Positions 1-7,207 are shown, counted from the first letter of the stretch. The stretch is DNA of 18,464 nucleotides from Flavobacteriales bacterium UBA3376 (GCA_002359055.1 DEQC01000030.1:66843-85306); one strand, 5' to 3'. Numbers and translations: made by a program. The notes: a model not told the origin generated them from the letters alone.

Positions 1-48
1 CCCTCTGCTTGTAAGGCAGATGCTCTGAACCAACTGAGCTATTCGCCC
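1..48 (-). tRNA. tRNA-Val (anticodon TAC), 3' part outside window
   Basis: Read on the minus strand, the 5' end GGGCGAA (acceptor arm) is followed by TA, a D arm closed by GCTC/GAGC with the usual AGTTGGTTCAGA loop, and an anticodon stem TCTGC/GCAGA around the loop CTTACAA. The anticodon is TAC (plus-strand bases 11-13), which decodes valine GUA. The variable loop begins at the window edge; the T arm and the 3' acceptor strand lie outside. The gene is divergent from trmB, with a Bacteroidota-type promoter between them. The identity rests on the anticodon alone because the acceptor stem cannot be checked for pairing. Confidence 0.93.
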
Positions 49-61
49 TGAATTGCGATTG

Positions 62-92
62 CAAATATAGTATCATTTTTTGTCTCTGCAAA
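62..92 (-). promoter_or_regulatory. Promoter of the tRNA-Val gene
   Basis: On the minus strand there is a -33 box TTTG (92 to 89), a 19-base spacer and a -7 box TATATTTG (69 to 62). This is a perfect match to the Bacteroidota sigma-factor consensus TTTG-N19-TAnnTTTG. The predicted start falls about 7 bases downstream, leaving a short leader before the tRNA 5' end at 48. Positions are seen in the sequence; activity is inferred. Confidence 0.7.
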
Positions 93-105
93 TATTTTAT
101 TGAAA

Positions 106-137
106 TTTGGGTAACTTTTTTTAAAAGTTTATTTTCG
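106..137 (+). promoter_or_regulatory. Likely promoter of trmB
   Basis: TTTG at 106-109, a 20-base spacer and TATTTTCG at 130-137, one mismatch from TAnnTTTG. Transcription would begin near 143-145, about 15 bases before the trmB ATG. It lies back to back with the tRNA-Val promoter, the two -33 boxes being about 14 bases apart. Confidence 0.5.
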
Positions 138-158
138 CAGCCTGATATACAATAGAAT

Positions 159-839
159 ATGGCGAAAAATAAATTAAAAAAATTTAAAGAAAATAAAACT
201 TTTCATAATCTCATACAACCGAAACGCTATGATTTGGTCAATGATAACTTTATTTTCAAAGGTAAATGGAATGAAGAGTTCTTTAAAAATGACCGACCTA
301 TCATTTTAGAATTGGGTTGTGGAAAAGGTGATTATACGATAGGTTTGGCCAAAGAAAATCCAGATAAAAATTTTATTGGGGTAGATATAAAAGGTGCGAG
401 ATTGTGGACAGGTGCGAAAACAGCAATTGAAAATTCTTACGAAAATGCTGCTTTTCTACGCTCGAGTATAGAATTTATTCCTGTATTGTTCGAAAAAAAT
501 GAAGTAAGTGAAATTTGGATTACTTTTCCTGATCCCCAAATTAAATTCAGAAGAGCCAAACATCGATTGACTCATCCTGACTTTTTGGAAAAATATCATC
601 AAGTTTTGAAAGAAGATGGAATCATTCATCTAAAAACCGATAGTGAGTTTCTTCACGGTTATACTTTAGGAGTTTTACAAATGCTCGGGCATGAAATTTT
701 AATTTCAAATCATGATGTTTATAATCCTTCGAACAAATCCATACCTGAAGAAGTGACGAAAATTAAAACTTATTATGAAAGTAAATTTTTAGAAGAAGGA
801 AAATTAATTACGTACATTCGTTTCAAGCTAAATTATTAG
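159..839 (+). CDS. trmB: tRNA (guanine-N7-)-methyltransferase TrmB
   Basis: A 226-residue class I methyltransferase that puts a methyl group on N7 of guanine 46 in the variable loop of tRNAs, using S-adenosylmethionine; cytosolic. The SAM-binding motif I is ELGCGKGDYTIGLA (about residues 51-64), followed by the acidic strand end FIGVDIKG (72-79). The family hallmark FPDPQIKFRRAKHRLTHPDF lies near residues 123-142 (TrmB proteins have FPDPWpKkrHxKRR here), and the HLKTD segment follows near 157-161. Length is normal for the family. The basic lysine-rich N-terminus (first 20 residues) fits tRNA binding. The ATG at 159 is the first in frame and lies just downstream of a promoter. The M28 peptidase gene begins 2 bases after its stop, so the two are probably cotranscribed although functionally unrelated. 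It sits next to a tRNA-Val gene. Confidence 0.95.
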   Translation: MAKNKLKKFKENKTFHNLIQPKRYDLVNDNFIFKGKWNEEFFKNDRPIILELGCGKGDYTIGLAKENPDKNFIGVDIKGARLWTGAKTAIENSYENAAFLRSSIEFIPVLFEKNEVSEIWITFPDPQIKFRRAKHRLTHPDFLEKYHQVLKEDGIIHLKTDSEFLHGYTLGVLQMLGHEILISNHDVYNPSNKSIPEEVTKIKTYYESKFLEEGKLITYIRFKLNY

Positions 840-841
840 AA

Positions 842-2296
842 ATGAAAAAGATTCTCCTTCAATTCATCTGTTTATTCTTTGTTGGCAATTTACAAGCACA
901 GCAAAACGAATGGCTCTTTGCGACAACTACTGTAGAATATGCAAACAATTTAAAAAATGAATTTCCCAATAAAATTGAAATTATTGAAACCAAAAATGAT
1001 TTGGTGGCCGTTTATGTTGATGCAGAAACGAGTTTAGAAATTAAGAATTATGGAAATTTACATGGACCTGGTTTTGTGTATAAAGTCGATAAAGATGATG
1101 CAATACAAAGTTTGCATTCAAATATTTCCCCAAATGTCAATGCTTTAAATTTCACCATAACCGAAGATACATTCGTAGAGCAATGTATTTCTATGGTTGA
1201 AGAAGATAATTTGGCACAAACCATTTTAACTTTAGAAGCTTATGGAACACGTTTTCACAATCAACCAAGTGGTATTCAGGCTTCATTAGATTTGAAAACT
1301 ACTTGGGAAGATTTGGTTGGACAATTCAATAGAGATGATGTTTTGGTTGAATTTTATGAGCATTCATTTACTCAACAAAAGTCAGTGATTGTAACCATTC
1401 CAGGTTTGGAATTTCCTGAGGAAATAATTGTCATAGGTGGGCATATCGATAGTGGAGATTTTTGGAATCCATATGATGCGCCGGGAGCTGATGATAATGC
1501 ATCTGGAATTGCTACTTTGACAGAAACTCTAAGAATTTTGTTAGCCAACGATTTTAAGCCTAAAAGAACGGTTCAAATCATGGCATATGCAGCTGAGGAA
1601 ATTGGACTTTATGGATCGGCTGATATCGCTAACAACTACAGTTCAAATGGAAAGAATGTTTTGGCTGCAGTGCAGTTCGATATGACGAATTATAATGGTT
1701 CTTCTTTCGATATCGCTTTGAATACTGATGAAGCTTATACTTCAAATGAATTGAATTTGTTTTTAATTGAACTTTTGGAATATTATAATTCAGAAGGTGA
1801 GCATCAAATCACTTATGGCAGTTCTCAATGTGGGTATGGATGTTCAGATCATGTGAGTTGGGCAGAAAATGGATACCATGCAGCTTTCCCAATGGAAGCA
1901 GCCTTCAGTGATGTAAGTCCTTATATTCATACGCCTAACGATACTTTTGCTTCTATGAATAACGATGCTTCCCATTCGGTGAAGTTTGTAAAATTGGCTT
2001 TGGAATTTGTGATTGAAACTGCAAAAACTTCACAACTTGCTGTGATCGATGTTAATGAAAATGAGGAAGTAAGTATGGTGATAAGTGATAGAAAGTTGAT
2101 ATATGATTTCAGTCAATCAAATGTGGATTTATCGTCGATTCAAATATTTGATACGTCAGCAAGAAATTTAATTTCCAATAATAAATTGAAAAATCGAGGA
2201 GAAGTTTCGTTAGAAAGTTTAAAAAATGGTGCTTATATCGCTGTTTTTAAAATTGAAAATGGAAAAACTTATTCAAAGAAATTTTTGTTGAATTAA
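842..2296 (+). CDS. Secreted M28 family zinc aminopeptidase with T9SS sorting tail
   Basis: A 484-residue exported metallopeptidase predicted to remove N-terminal amino acids from peptides, resembling Vibrio leucyl aminopeptidase (family M28). A signal peptide covers residues 1-20 (MKKILLQFICLFFVGNLQAQ). The co-catalytic di-zinc ligands are all visible: H201 (GGHIDSG), bridging D217 (GADDNASG), E253 with the catalytic base E252 (AAEEIGLYGS), D280 (QFDMTNY) and H363 (YIHTPND). C330 and C334 match the position of the disulfide in the Vibrio enzyme. Residues from about 400 to 484 form a separate beta-rich tail ending in NGAYIAVFKIENG...KKFLLN, the pattern of a type A T9SS C-terminal sorting domain, so export through the outer membrane is inferred. 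The start lies 2 bases after the trmB stop and gives a clean signal peptide. A palindromic terminator follows. Confidence 0.92.
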   Translation: MKKILLQFICLFFVGNLQAQQNEWLFATTTVEYANNLKNEFPNKIEIIETKNDLVAVYVDAETSLEIKNYGNLHGPGFVYKVDKDDAIQSLHSNISPNVNALNFTITEDTFVEQCISMVEEDNLAQTILTLEAYGTRFHNQPSGIQASLDLKTTWEDLVGQFNRDDVLVEFYEHSFTQQKSVIVTIPGLEFPEEIIVIGGHIDSGDFWNPYDAPGADDNASGIATLTETLRILLANDFKPKRTVQIMAYAAEEIGLYGSADIANNYSSNGKNVLAAVQFDMTNYNGSSFDIALNTDEAYTSNELNLFLIELLEYYNSEGEHQITYGSSQCGYGCSDHVSWAENGYHAAFPMEAAFSDVSPYIHTPNDTFASMNNDASHSVKFVKLALEFVIETAKTSQLAVIDVNENEEVSMVISDRKLIYDFSQSNVDLSSIQIFDTSARNLISNNKLKNRGEVSLESLKNGAYIAVFKIENGKTYSKKFLLN

Positions 2297-2301
2297 TTTA
2301 A

Positions 2302-2343
2302 CCCAAACAAAATACTTTCAAATTTTAAAATATTTTGTTTGGG
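2302..2343. terminator. Convergent-gene terminator hairpin
   Basis: Perfect 13-bp inverted repeat CCCAAACAAAATA (2302-2314) and TATTTTGTTTGGG (2331-2343) around a 16-base AT-rich loop. It sits between the stop of the M28 peptidase (2296, +) and that of the DUF4870-like gene (2350, -). The flanks are A/T-rich, but neither side has a clean run of T, so termination strength is uncertain. Confidence 0.7.
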
Positions 2344-2349
2344 AAAAGT

Positions 2350-2673
2350 TTAAAAATATTCAGCAAACCACTGTTGGAATTTATCGCCCAATACAGGGAT
2401 TTTTTTCATTTCTCCATTCAATGCTCCAATCAATGCAAGCACCCACAAAGCGATAGGTATCAATTGAACAAGTGACCACAATGCGCCTAATGATAAGCTT
2501 ACTCTACTTATAAAAAATCCTAAAAAAGAAAGAACAAAGCTCAATAACATCAAACCTGCCATTTGCCTCAAATGAAAACTGGTGTATTCTGTTTTTTCTT
2601 TTCTTGTTACTACGGCAACAATCCAGCCTATAAGTGTGAGATAGGATACAATTCCCAATTGTTTATCTTCCAT
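2350..2673 (-). CDS. Small DUF4870-like membrane protein
   Basis: A 107-residue integral membrane protein with about three hydrophobic segments (roughly residues 8-22, 38-56 and 60-85). The short loop between the first two carries TSFHLRQMAG (about residues 31-40). The motif F/YHxRQ after the first segment is typical of DUF4870/Tic20-like small membrane proteins, which are common in Bacteroidota and have no established function. Charged residues cluster in the first loop (TRKEKTEY) and at the C-terminus (DKFQQWFAEYF). It is transcribed in the same direction as the upstream coiled-coil gene but separated from it by a strong hairpin terminator, so it is probably an independent unit. The ATG at 2673 begins with MEDKQLGIVSYLTLIGW, a good family-like N-terminus. 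Confidence 0.75.
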   Translation of the reverse strand: MEDKQLGIVSYLTLIGWIVAVVTRKEKTEYTSFHLRQMAGLMLLSFVLSFLGFFISRVSLSLGALWSLVQLIPIALWVLALIGALNGEMKKIPVLGDKFQQWFAEYF

Positions 2674-2680
2674 AATTGTT

Positions 2681-2711
2681 TAAAGTTAAATTCATATAAA
2701 AAAAGCCCAAA
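2681..2711 (-). promoter_or_regulatory. Possible promoter of the DUF4870-like gene
   Basis: On the minus strand, TTTG (2711 to 2708), a spacer of exactly 19 bases, and TAACTTTA (2688 to 2681), one mismatch from TAnnTTTG. The -33 box lies inside the 3' arm of the preceding terminator hairpin, and the predicted start (about 2674) is next to the ATG at 2673. The match could be chance in AT-rich DNA. Confidence 0.35.
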
Positions 2712-2726
2712 CTCAAGAGTTTGGGC
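2698..2726 (-). terminator. Rho-independent terminator of the coiled-coil gene
   Basis: On the minus strand, GCCCAAACTC pairs perfectly with GAGTTTGGGC (10 bp, 2705-2726, minimal loop) and is followed by seven T (2704 to 2698). It lies 12 bases after the stop of the 2738-3688 gene and would end the pgi-led operon. Confidence 0.88.
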
Positions 2727-2737
2727 GCCAAAGTTAA

Positions 2738-3688
2738 TTATTTTAATTCTACAGTTTCTTGACCGATTTTTAAACCATTTTGATACAAATCGATTTTGTA
2801 ATTGCCTTGAGGGAAATCATAATCTTCCCAATCAAAAGTTATATTTTGTTTGCTTCCTCTTTGGTAATTGAAAGTGACTTTGTCCGAATATTCAATGGTT
2901 CCTAATGAAACTGTTTCGATTGATCCGTGATTTGCTCCTTCAAAAATTCCTAAACTTCCATCGGGTTTATAGATAGCTATAAAAATTTCTTTCTGACCAC
3001 TTTCTGCATGATGATTCGGATCCAAATCAAAACTCACTCTCAATTTATCGATTCTCCTCGCTCTATCAGTTTCAACTTCTTTTCCACTTTTTCTCACTTT
3101 TAAACCTTGGATTTTATAATTTGAAACCGAAAAAGTAGAACGCAATTTATGCTCAGTTTCATCCGCTCTTTGCCTTTCCGTTTCCAATTCAGTGATCAAT
3201 TCTGTCTGTTTGATGTTCAAAGTATCAGTCACAGCTATCAAAGAATCCTTTTGTTGTCTGAGCTCATCGATTTCTCTTTTGAATTGAGCGATATCGTTGT
3301 TTAGAGAGTTGATCATTCGCTGTGCTTTTTTGAGTTCTGAAGTAGTAACCTCTGATTTGTTGAGTATGTTTTGAATTTCTTTTTGTTTTTCAAATATCTC
3401 AACATCTCTTTGGACCAACATAGAATCTCTTTCGGACAAATCTTCTCTTGTTTGTTCGAATTCGATTGTGAGTTCATCCAACTTTTCTTGTAAAACTATT
3501 TTTGCACTTTCAGTGTCTTGTAAATCAATGTTCAACACCTCGATTTCTTCTACATTTCTTTTGTTTTTATTCAATTGATAAATGTTGAACCCTAAACTTC
3601 CCAAAAGTAAAACCGCCAATGCGATGATTATCGATTTGTTTCTATTGTTGCCTTCAGGGGGAGTTTTTTCGATTTCAGTTGTTTCCAT
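2738..3688 (-). CDS. Membrane-anchored coiled-coil protein of unknown function
   Basis: A 316-residue protein in three parts. Residues 1-18 are a short polar, presumably cytoplasmic tail, and 19-38 form one transmembrane helix (SIIIALAVLLLGSLGFNIYQ). Residues 41 to about 185 are a long charged heptad-rich coiled coil with many E, K, Q and regularly spaced L/I. Residues 186-316 form a compact beta-rich domain with segments such as KEIFIAIYKPDGSLG and GNYKIDLYQNGLKIG. The layout suggests an inner-membrane protein whose coiled coil and C-terminal domain project into the periplasm. Similar proteins occur in flavobacteria and are sometimes misnamed after SMC proteins because of the coiled coil; there is no ATPase motif here. 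It starts 11 bases after the stop of the YD-like gene, so the two are cotranscribed, and it ends at a strong terminator. No function is known to me. Confidence 0.8.
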   Translation of the reverse strand: METTEIEKTPPEGNNRNKSIIIALAVLLLGSLGFNIYQLNKNKRNVEEIEVLNIDLQDTESAKIVLQEKLDELTIEFEQTREDLSERDSMLVQRDVEIFEKQKEIQNILNKSEVTTSELKKAQRMINSLNNDIAQFKREIDELRQQKDSLIAVTDTLNIKQTELITELETERQRADETEHKLRSTFSVSNYKIQGLKVRKSGKEVETDRARRIDKLRVSFDLDPNHHAESGQKEIFIAIYKPDGSLGIFEGANHGSIETVSLGTIEYSDKVTFNYQRGSKQNITFDWEDYDFPQGNYKIDLYQNGLKIGQETVELK

Positions 3689-3699
3689 AATAAATTAAT

Positions 3700-4635
3700 T
3701 TAATAATAATTGATCATTCTATTGATTTGATATTTTAACTGTCTATTGTGTGAAATATTGCATTTAACCCAATTGTTCTTCTTGTCCAATTCAAATTCAA
3801 AAGTATATGTATCATAAGTGAGGTTGGTGTAATTGTATTTTTTTACTTCGTGTAATTTTCCATTCGTGTCAAATATTTCTACCAAAGTCGTATTTCCTTT
3901 ATGATCAATGATTTCTCTTCTCTTCAAATAATTATTGCTATACTCAAATTTTTCTATCGTCTGTTCATTTCCTGTTTGAGTAACTATTCTTGTGGGTGAA
4001 CCCGATCGCTGATTTTCAAAGAATTTGTATCGATTGATATTGCCGTTGTTTGAATAATTCTTTTCACTGATTGGATGATAAAGTGAATTGAATTCAAACT
4101 CATCTTTTGAGAAAATTTGATCTTCCATCCAATATATTTTTTCTTTTAACCAACCATTTTCATAAACCCAATTGACCACCCAATATTGGTCTGAGGTACG
4201 TCCAGAGTTGAATTCGTCAACCCTTATTAATTGATTATGAAGATAGTAAAATTTAATTTCTTGCGCTAATTTTTTTGGTTCTTCTCCATTCTGAATGAGG
4301 AAATTTTCTATTTTCTCAATTTGATTCGTTGGATTGAAGTGAAATAAAGTCCGATCGAATATTCCTAAATTTCCTCTATAATCCAAATAATTTTCTCTCA
4401 AAACTAAATTTCTCTTTCGGTCAAATTCTAAATAAATAGAATCGAAATTTTCACTGTCCAAAAATCCTGAATGAGTGGTATGATTCGAGTTTGAATAATA
4501 GGTTGTTACTGAAGAAAGGCTTTTTACATTGCCCATCAATCCAAAATCAATGGTTTTTTTCTGTGCTACCAAACAATTGGTCGCAAGTATCAATAAAATT
4601 AAACTAAAACCCTTTGCGCATTTCTTTATAAACAT
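3700..4635 (-). CDS. Secreted YD/RHS-repeat-like protein of unknown function
   Basis: A 311-residue exported protein. Residues 1-24 form a signal peptide (positively charged MFIKKCAK start, hydrophobic core, cut after LVAQ). The mature part contains degenerate repeats of about 20-30 residues built of beta-hairpin phrases: FDRKRNLVLRENYLDYRGN, FEYSNNYLKRREIIDHKGN and EIFDTNGKLHEVKKYNY. They resemble the YD/RHS-type or MORN-like strands found in many Bacteroidota surface proteins. No enzymatic motif is seen. The ATG at 4635 lies inside the end of pgi, giving a 32-base overlap in another frame. That start is needed for the signal peptide, and no later one keeps it. The overlap and the 11-base gap to the next gene place it in the middle of a pgi operon. 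The repeat assignment is by eye. Confidence 0.75.
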   Translation of the reverse strand: MFIKKCAKGFSLILLILATNCLVAQKKTIDFGLMGNVKSLSSVTTYYSNSNHTTHSGFLDSENFDSIYLEFDRKRNLVLRENYLDYRGNLGIFDRTLFHFNPTNQIEKIENFLIQNGEEPKKLAQEIKFYYLHNQLIRVDEFNSGRTSDQYWVVNWVYENGWLKEKIYWMEDQIFSKDEFEFNSLYHPISEKNYSNNGNINRYKFFENQRSGSPTRIVTQTGNEQTIEKFEYSNNYLKRREIIDHKGNTTLVEIFDTNGKLHEVKKYNYTNLTYDTYTFEFELDKKNNWVKCNISHNRQLKYQINRMINYY

Positions 4636-6247
4636 TGATCAATCCATTTGTCGATGAATCAAGAGAGTTTGTTTCTTGATTTGATTTTAATTCTGGTAGA
4701 ATTTCATTGGCCAATTTTTTGCCCAACTCTACACCCCATTGATCATAACTAAAAATGTTCCAAATTATTCCTTGAACAAAGGTTTTATGTTCGTATAAAG
4801 CGATGAGCGCTCCTAAGTTTCTTGGTGTTAACTTCTTAAATAAAATAGAATTCGTAGGTATATTTCCTTCAAAAACTTTAAAAGCATTGATAAATTCGAT
4901 TTCTTTTTCAGTTGTTTCCGAATTTGTTAATTCTATTTCTTCTTTTCCAAATGCCAATGCTTTTGTTTGAGCAAAGAAATTCGACAATAATTTTTCATGA
5001 TGATTGTCCAACGGATTCAACGGTTGTGAAGCCGCTATAAAATCGCATGGAATCAATTTCGTTCCTTGATGAATCAATTGATAAAAAGCATGTTGACCAT
5101 TTGTGCCGGCATCTCCCCAAATAATCGCTCCCGTTTGATAATCCACAAGCTGCCCATTTCTATCGACATTTTTCCCATTGCTTTCCATATCTAATTGTTG
5201 TAAATAGGTTGGGAATTTCGATAAATATTGACTGTAAGGTAAAACGGCATGAGTTTCAGCTTCGAAAAAATTATTGTACCAAATGCCTAAAAGTCCCATG
5301 ATAACAGGTATGTTTTCTTCGAAATTTGAAATTCTAAAATGTTCATCGACTTCGAAAGCTCCTTTGAGCAACTGATTGAAATTTTCGAATCCAACGGCTA
5401 AACAAATACTCAAACCAATGGAACTCCACAAAGAAAATCTTCCACCTACCCAATCCCAAAATTTGAACATATTTTCTGGATTTATACCAAATTGTTCCAC
5501 TGCCAAAACATTGGTTGAAATGGCTACAAAATGTTTGGGAATGTCTTTGGTTGTCGCTTCACTTTCTAAAAACCATTTCTTCGCACTATATGCATTTGTC
5601 ATGGTTTCTTGAGTGGTAAATGTTTTTGATGCAATGATAAAAAGTGTGGTTTCAGGATTTAAATCCTTGAGTGTTTCCACCAAATGCGTGGCATCAACAT
5701 TCGAAACATAATGAACATTTAACCTGGTTTTATAATACCTCAATGCATTGGAAACCATCGCTGGGCCTAAATCTGAACCGCCTATCCCAATGTTTACTAT
5801 GTCTTTGATTTCCTTTCCTGTAAAACCTTTCCATTGACCACTGATGACCGATTTAGAAAAATCGCTCATCTGCTGTAAAACTTGATTGACCGCAGGCATG
5901 ACATTTTCAAAATCCACTTCGATGGGTCGATTGGATAAATTTCTAAGTGCGATATGTAAAACTGGTCGATTTTCGGTTTCGTTGATTCTATTTCCTTTGA
6001 ATTGACTTTCTATCGCTTCTTTTAATTTACATTCATTGGCAAGTTCAATCAATAATTTCATTGTTGTTTCATCGATTCTATTTTTAGAATAATCGAAAAC
6101 GAAATCCTTGAATTTGATATGGAATTTTTCAAAGCGACTTTCATCTTTAAAAAGCTCTTTCAAATGTTTGAGTCGAATTTCTTCAAAATGTGTCTCAAGC
6201 TTTTTCCAAGCTTTGGTAGTAGTAGGATTTATTTTAGGTAGCGACAT
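4604..6247 (-). CDS. pgi: Glucose-6-phosphate isomerase
   Basis: Interconverts glucose 6-phosphate and fructose 6-phosphate in glycolysis and gluconeogenesis; cytosolic. The 547-residue length matches the long enterobacterial/eukaryotic type (E. coli 549), and residue numbering stays aligned with E. coli through the active site. Visible features: SIS-domain phosphate loop IGIGGSDLGP (153-162), signature GGRFSLWSSIGLS (268-280), catalytic base E355 in QLDMESNGK, ring-opening H386 in GTNGQHAF, and K510 in the second signature YDQWGVELGK (501-510). The segment before GTNGQ reads WGDAG, where E. coli has WGEPG. The start at 6247 (MSLPKINPTT) aligns with the E. coli N-terminus; a longer in-frame start at 6304 would add 19 residues and run through the promoter. 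The end overlaps the next gene by 32 bases. Confidence 0.97.
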   Translation of the reverse strand: MSLPKINPTTTKAWKKLETHFEEIRLKHLKELFKDESRFEKFHIKFKDFVFDYSKNRIDETTMKLLIELANECKLKEAIESQFKGNRINETENRPVLHIALRNLSNRPIEVDFENVMPAVNQVLQQMSDFSKSVISGQWKGFTGKEIKDIVNIGIGGSDLGPAMVSNALRYYKTRLNVHYVSNVDATHLVETLKDLNPETTLFIIASKTFTTQETMTNAYSAKKWFLESEATTKDIPKHFVAISTNVLAVEQFGINPENMFKFWDWVGGRFSLWSSIGLSICLAVGFENFNQLLKGAFEVDEHFRISNFEENIPVIMGLLGIWYNNFFEAETHAVLPYSQYLSKFPTYLQQLDMESNGKNVDRNGQLVDYQTGAIIWGDAGTNGQHAFYQLIHQGTKLIPCDFIAASQPLNPLDNHHEKLLSNFFAQTKALAFGKEEIELTNSETTEKEIEFINAFKVFEGNIPTNSILFKKLTPRNLGALIALYEHKTFVQGIIWNIFSYDQWGVELGKKLANEILPELKSNQETNSLDSSTNGLINVYKEMRKGF

Positions 6248-6264
6248 ATCAATAAAGGTTTGGG

Positions 6265-6296
6265 CAAAAATAAAAATTAAGTATGAGCTTGTGAAA
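6265..6296 (-). promoter_or_regulatory. Promoter of the pgi operon
   Basis: On the minus strand there is a perfect -7 box TATTTTTG (6272 to 6265), a 20-base spacer and TTTC (6296 to 6293), one mismatch from the -33 TTTG. The -7 box ends 17 bases before the pgi ATG at 6247. Its position supports 6247 as the start over 6304. Confidence 0.6.
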
Positions 6297-6344
6297 GAAT
6301 TCATTCGCTATTCCTGTCAACCACCCAAAATCATATTACAAGGC

Positions 6345-6375
6345 TTTGACTTCAACTATTGCTTGCTTATCTTTG
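6345..6375 (+). promoter_or_regulatory. Promoter of the rluF-type gene
   Basis: TTTG at 6345-6348, a 19-base spacer and TATCTTTG at 6368-6375, a perfect Bacteroidota consensus. The predicted start is about 6381-6383, at or next to the first plausible ATG (6383). The longer in-frame ATG at 6359 lies upstream of the -7 box and is therefore unlikely. Confidence 0.72.
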
Positions 6376-6382
6376 CGCGCTT

Positions 6383-7099
6383 ATGGGAGAAATGAAATTG
6401 GTTCGGATCAATAAGTTTTTTAGCGAAATCGGATATTGCTCTCGAAGAGAAGCAGATAAGTTAGTCGAACAAGGTAGAGTTACTATCAATGGGAAAGTTG
6501 CCGAAATGGGTAGCAAAGTTTCCAATGATGATGAAATTCGACTGGACGGAAAGTTGATGGAAAAAATGATAGAAGATTTTATTTATATCGCTTTCAATAA
6601 GCCGAGAGGAATTGTTTGTACAACCGATACTGTACGCGAAAAAAACAATATCATCGATTATATCAATTATCCCAAAAGAATTTTTCCCATCGGTCGATTG
6701 GATAAAGACAGTGAAGGTTTGATTTTTTTGACCAATGATGGAGACATTGTCAACCAAATTCTTCGCGATGAAAATAATAACGAGAAAGAGTATTTGGTAA
6801 CGCTCAAAGAACCTATGGGTAAAAAATTTATTCATAAAATGAGCAATGGTGTGCCAATCTTAGATACAATAACTAAAAAGTGTTACGTTGAAAAAATCAA
6901 TGACCATCAATTCAAAATTATTTTGACTCAAGGATTGAATCGACAAATCCGAAGAATGACCGAATATTTGGGCAATAAGGTGGTTAAATTGAAGCGTTAT
7001 CGAATCATGAATGTCAATTTGGATATTCCTATCGGAAAATGGCGATATTTGACCCAACAAGAAATGGATGAAATCAGAAGAATACTGAATCAAAAATAA
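6383..7099 (+). CDS. rluF: RluF-type 23S rRNA pseudouridine synthase
   Basis: About 238 residues. It isomerises uridine to pseudouridine in RNA (E. coli RluF acts on U2604 of 23S rRNA and also on tRNA-Tyr U35); cytosolic. An N-terminal S4 RNA-binding domain (RINKFFSEIGYCSRREADK, about residues 8-26) precedes the RsuA/RluF catalytic domain with GRLDKDSEGLIFLTNDGD, whose RLD aspartate (D107) is the catalytic residue. Strong RluF-like segments follow: NEKEYLVTL, MSNGVPILDT, TKKC, QGLNRQIRRMTE and the RIMNV ending. The C-terminus lacks the long basic tail of the E. coli protein. The start may be 6383 (MGEMKLV) or 6392 (MKLVRIN); there is no clear ribosome site, and the promoter rules out 6359. 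It is divergent from pgi and followed after 17 bases by tRNA-Pro, which may share its transcript. Confidence 0.9.
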   Translation: MGEMKLVRINKFFSEIGYCSRREADKLVEQGRVTINGKVAEMGSKVSNDDEIRLDGKLMEKMIEDFIYIAFNKPRGIVCTTDTVREKNNIIDYINYPKRIFPIGRLDKDSEGLIFLTNDGDIVNQILRDENNNEKEYLVTLKEPMGKKFIHKMSNGVPILDTITKKCYVEKINDHQFKIILTQGLNRQIRRMTEYLGNKVVKLKRYRIMNVNLDIPIGKWRYLTQQEMDEIRRILNQK

Positions 7100-7116
7100 T
7101 TTTAGATAAATAGAAT

Positions 7117-7190
7117 CGGGATGTGGCGCAGTCTGGTAGCGTACTTGCATGGGGTGCAAGGGGTCGCAGGTTCAAATCCTGTCATCCCGA
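7117..7190 (+). tRNA. tRNA-Pro (anticodon GGG)
   Basis: Full cloverleaf of 74 bases. The acceptor stem CGGGATG/CATCCCG pairs over 7 bp, and the discriminator base is A7190. The D arm contains GCGCAGTCTGGTAGCG, the anticodon stem is CTTGC/GCAAG with loop ATGGGGT, and the T arm carries GGTTCAAATCC. The anticodon GGG (7151-7153) reads proline CCC/CCU. CCA is not encoded (the next bases are CAA), so it must be added after transcription. No promoter of its own is obvious; it lies 17 bases after the rluF-type stop and may be processed from that transcript. Confidence 0.97.
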
Positions 7191-7207
7191 CAATTTTCAA
7201 AATCAAT

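Noticed and set aside
2729..2736. TAACTTTG on the minus strand as a promoter for the DUF4870-like gene
   Set aside because: It is a perfect -7 box but has no -33 partner, and transcription would start inside the terminator hairpin; the box at 2688-2681 is better placed.
2563..2871. Plus-strand open frame across the DUF4870-like gene and the coiled-coil gene end
   Set aside because: It runs antisense through two supported genes and their terminator, and its protein resembles nothing.
2738..3688. SMC-type chromosome segregation protein
   Set aside because: There is a coiled coil but no Walker A or ABC signature, and the protein has an N-terminal membrane anchor.
5100..5130. Loss of the catalytic glutamate of Pgi at WGDAG
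   Set aside because: Counting against E. coli Pgi shows that the catalytic base is E355 in MESNGK, which is present; the WGDAG position is not the base.
6461..7159. Two minus-strand open frames antisense to the rluF-type gene (one also covering tRNA-Pro)
   Set aside because: The plus strand encodes a full pseudouridine synthase and a tRNA; the antisense products are F/I/S-rich shadows.
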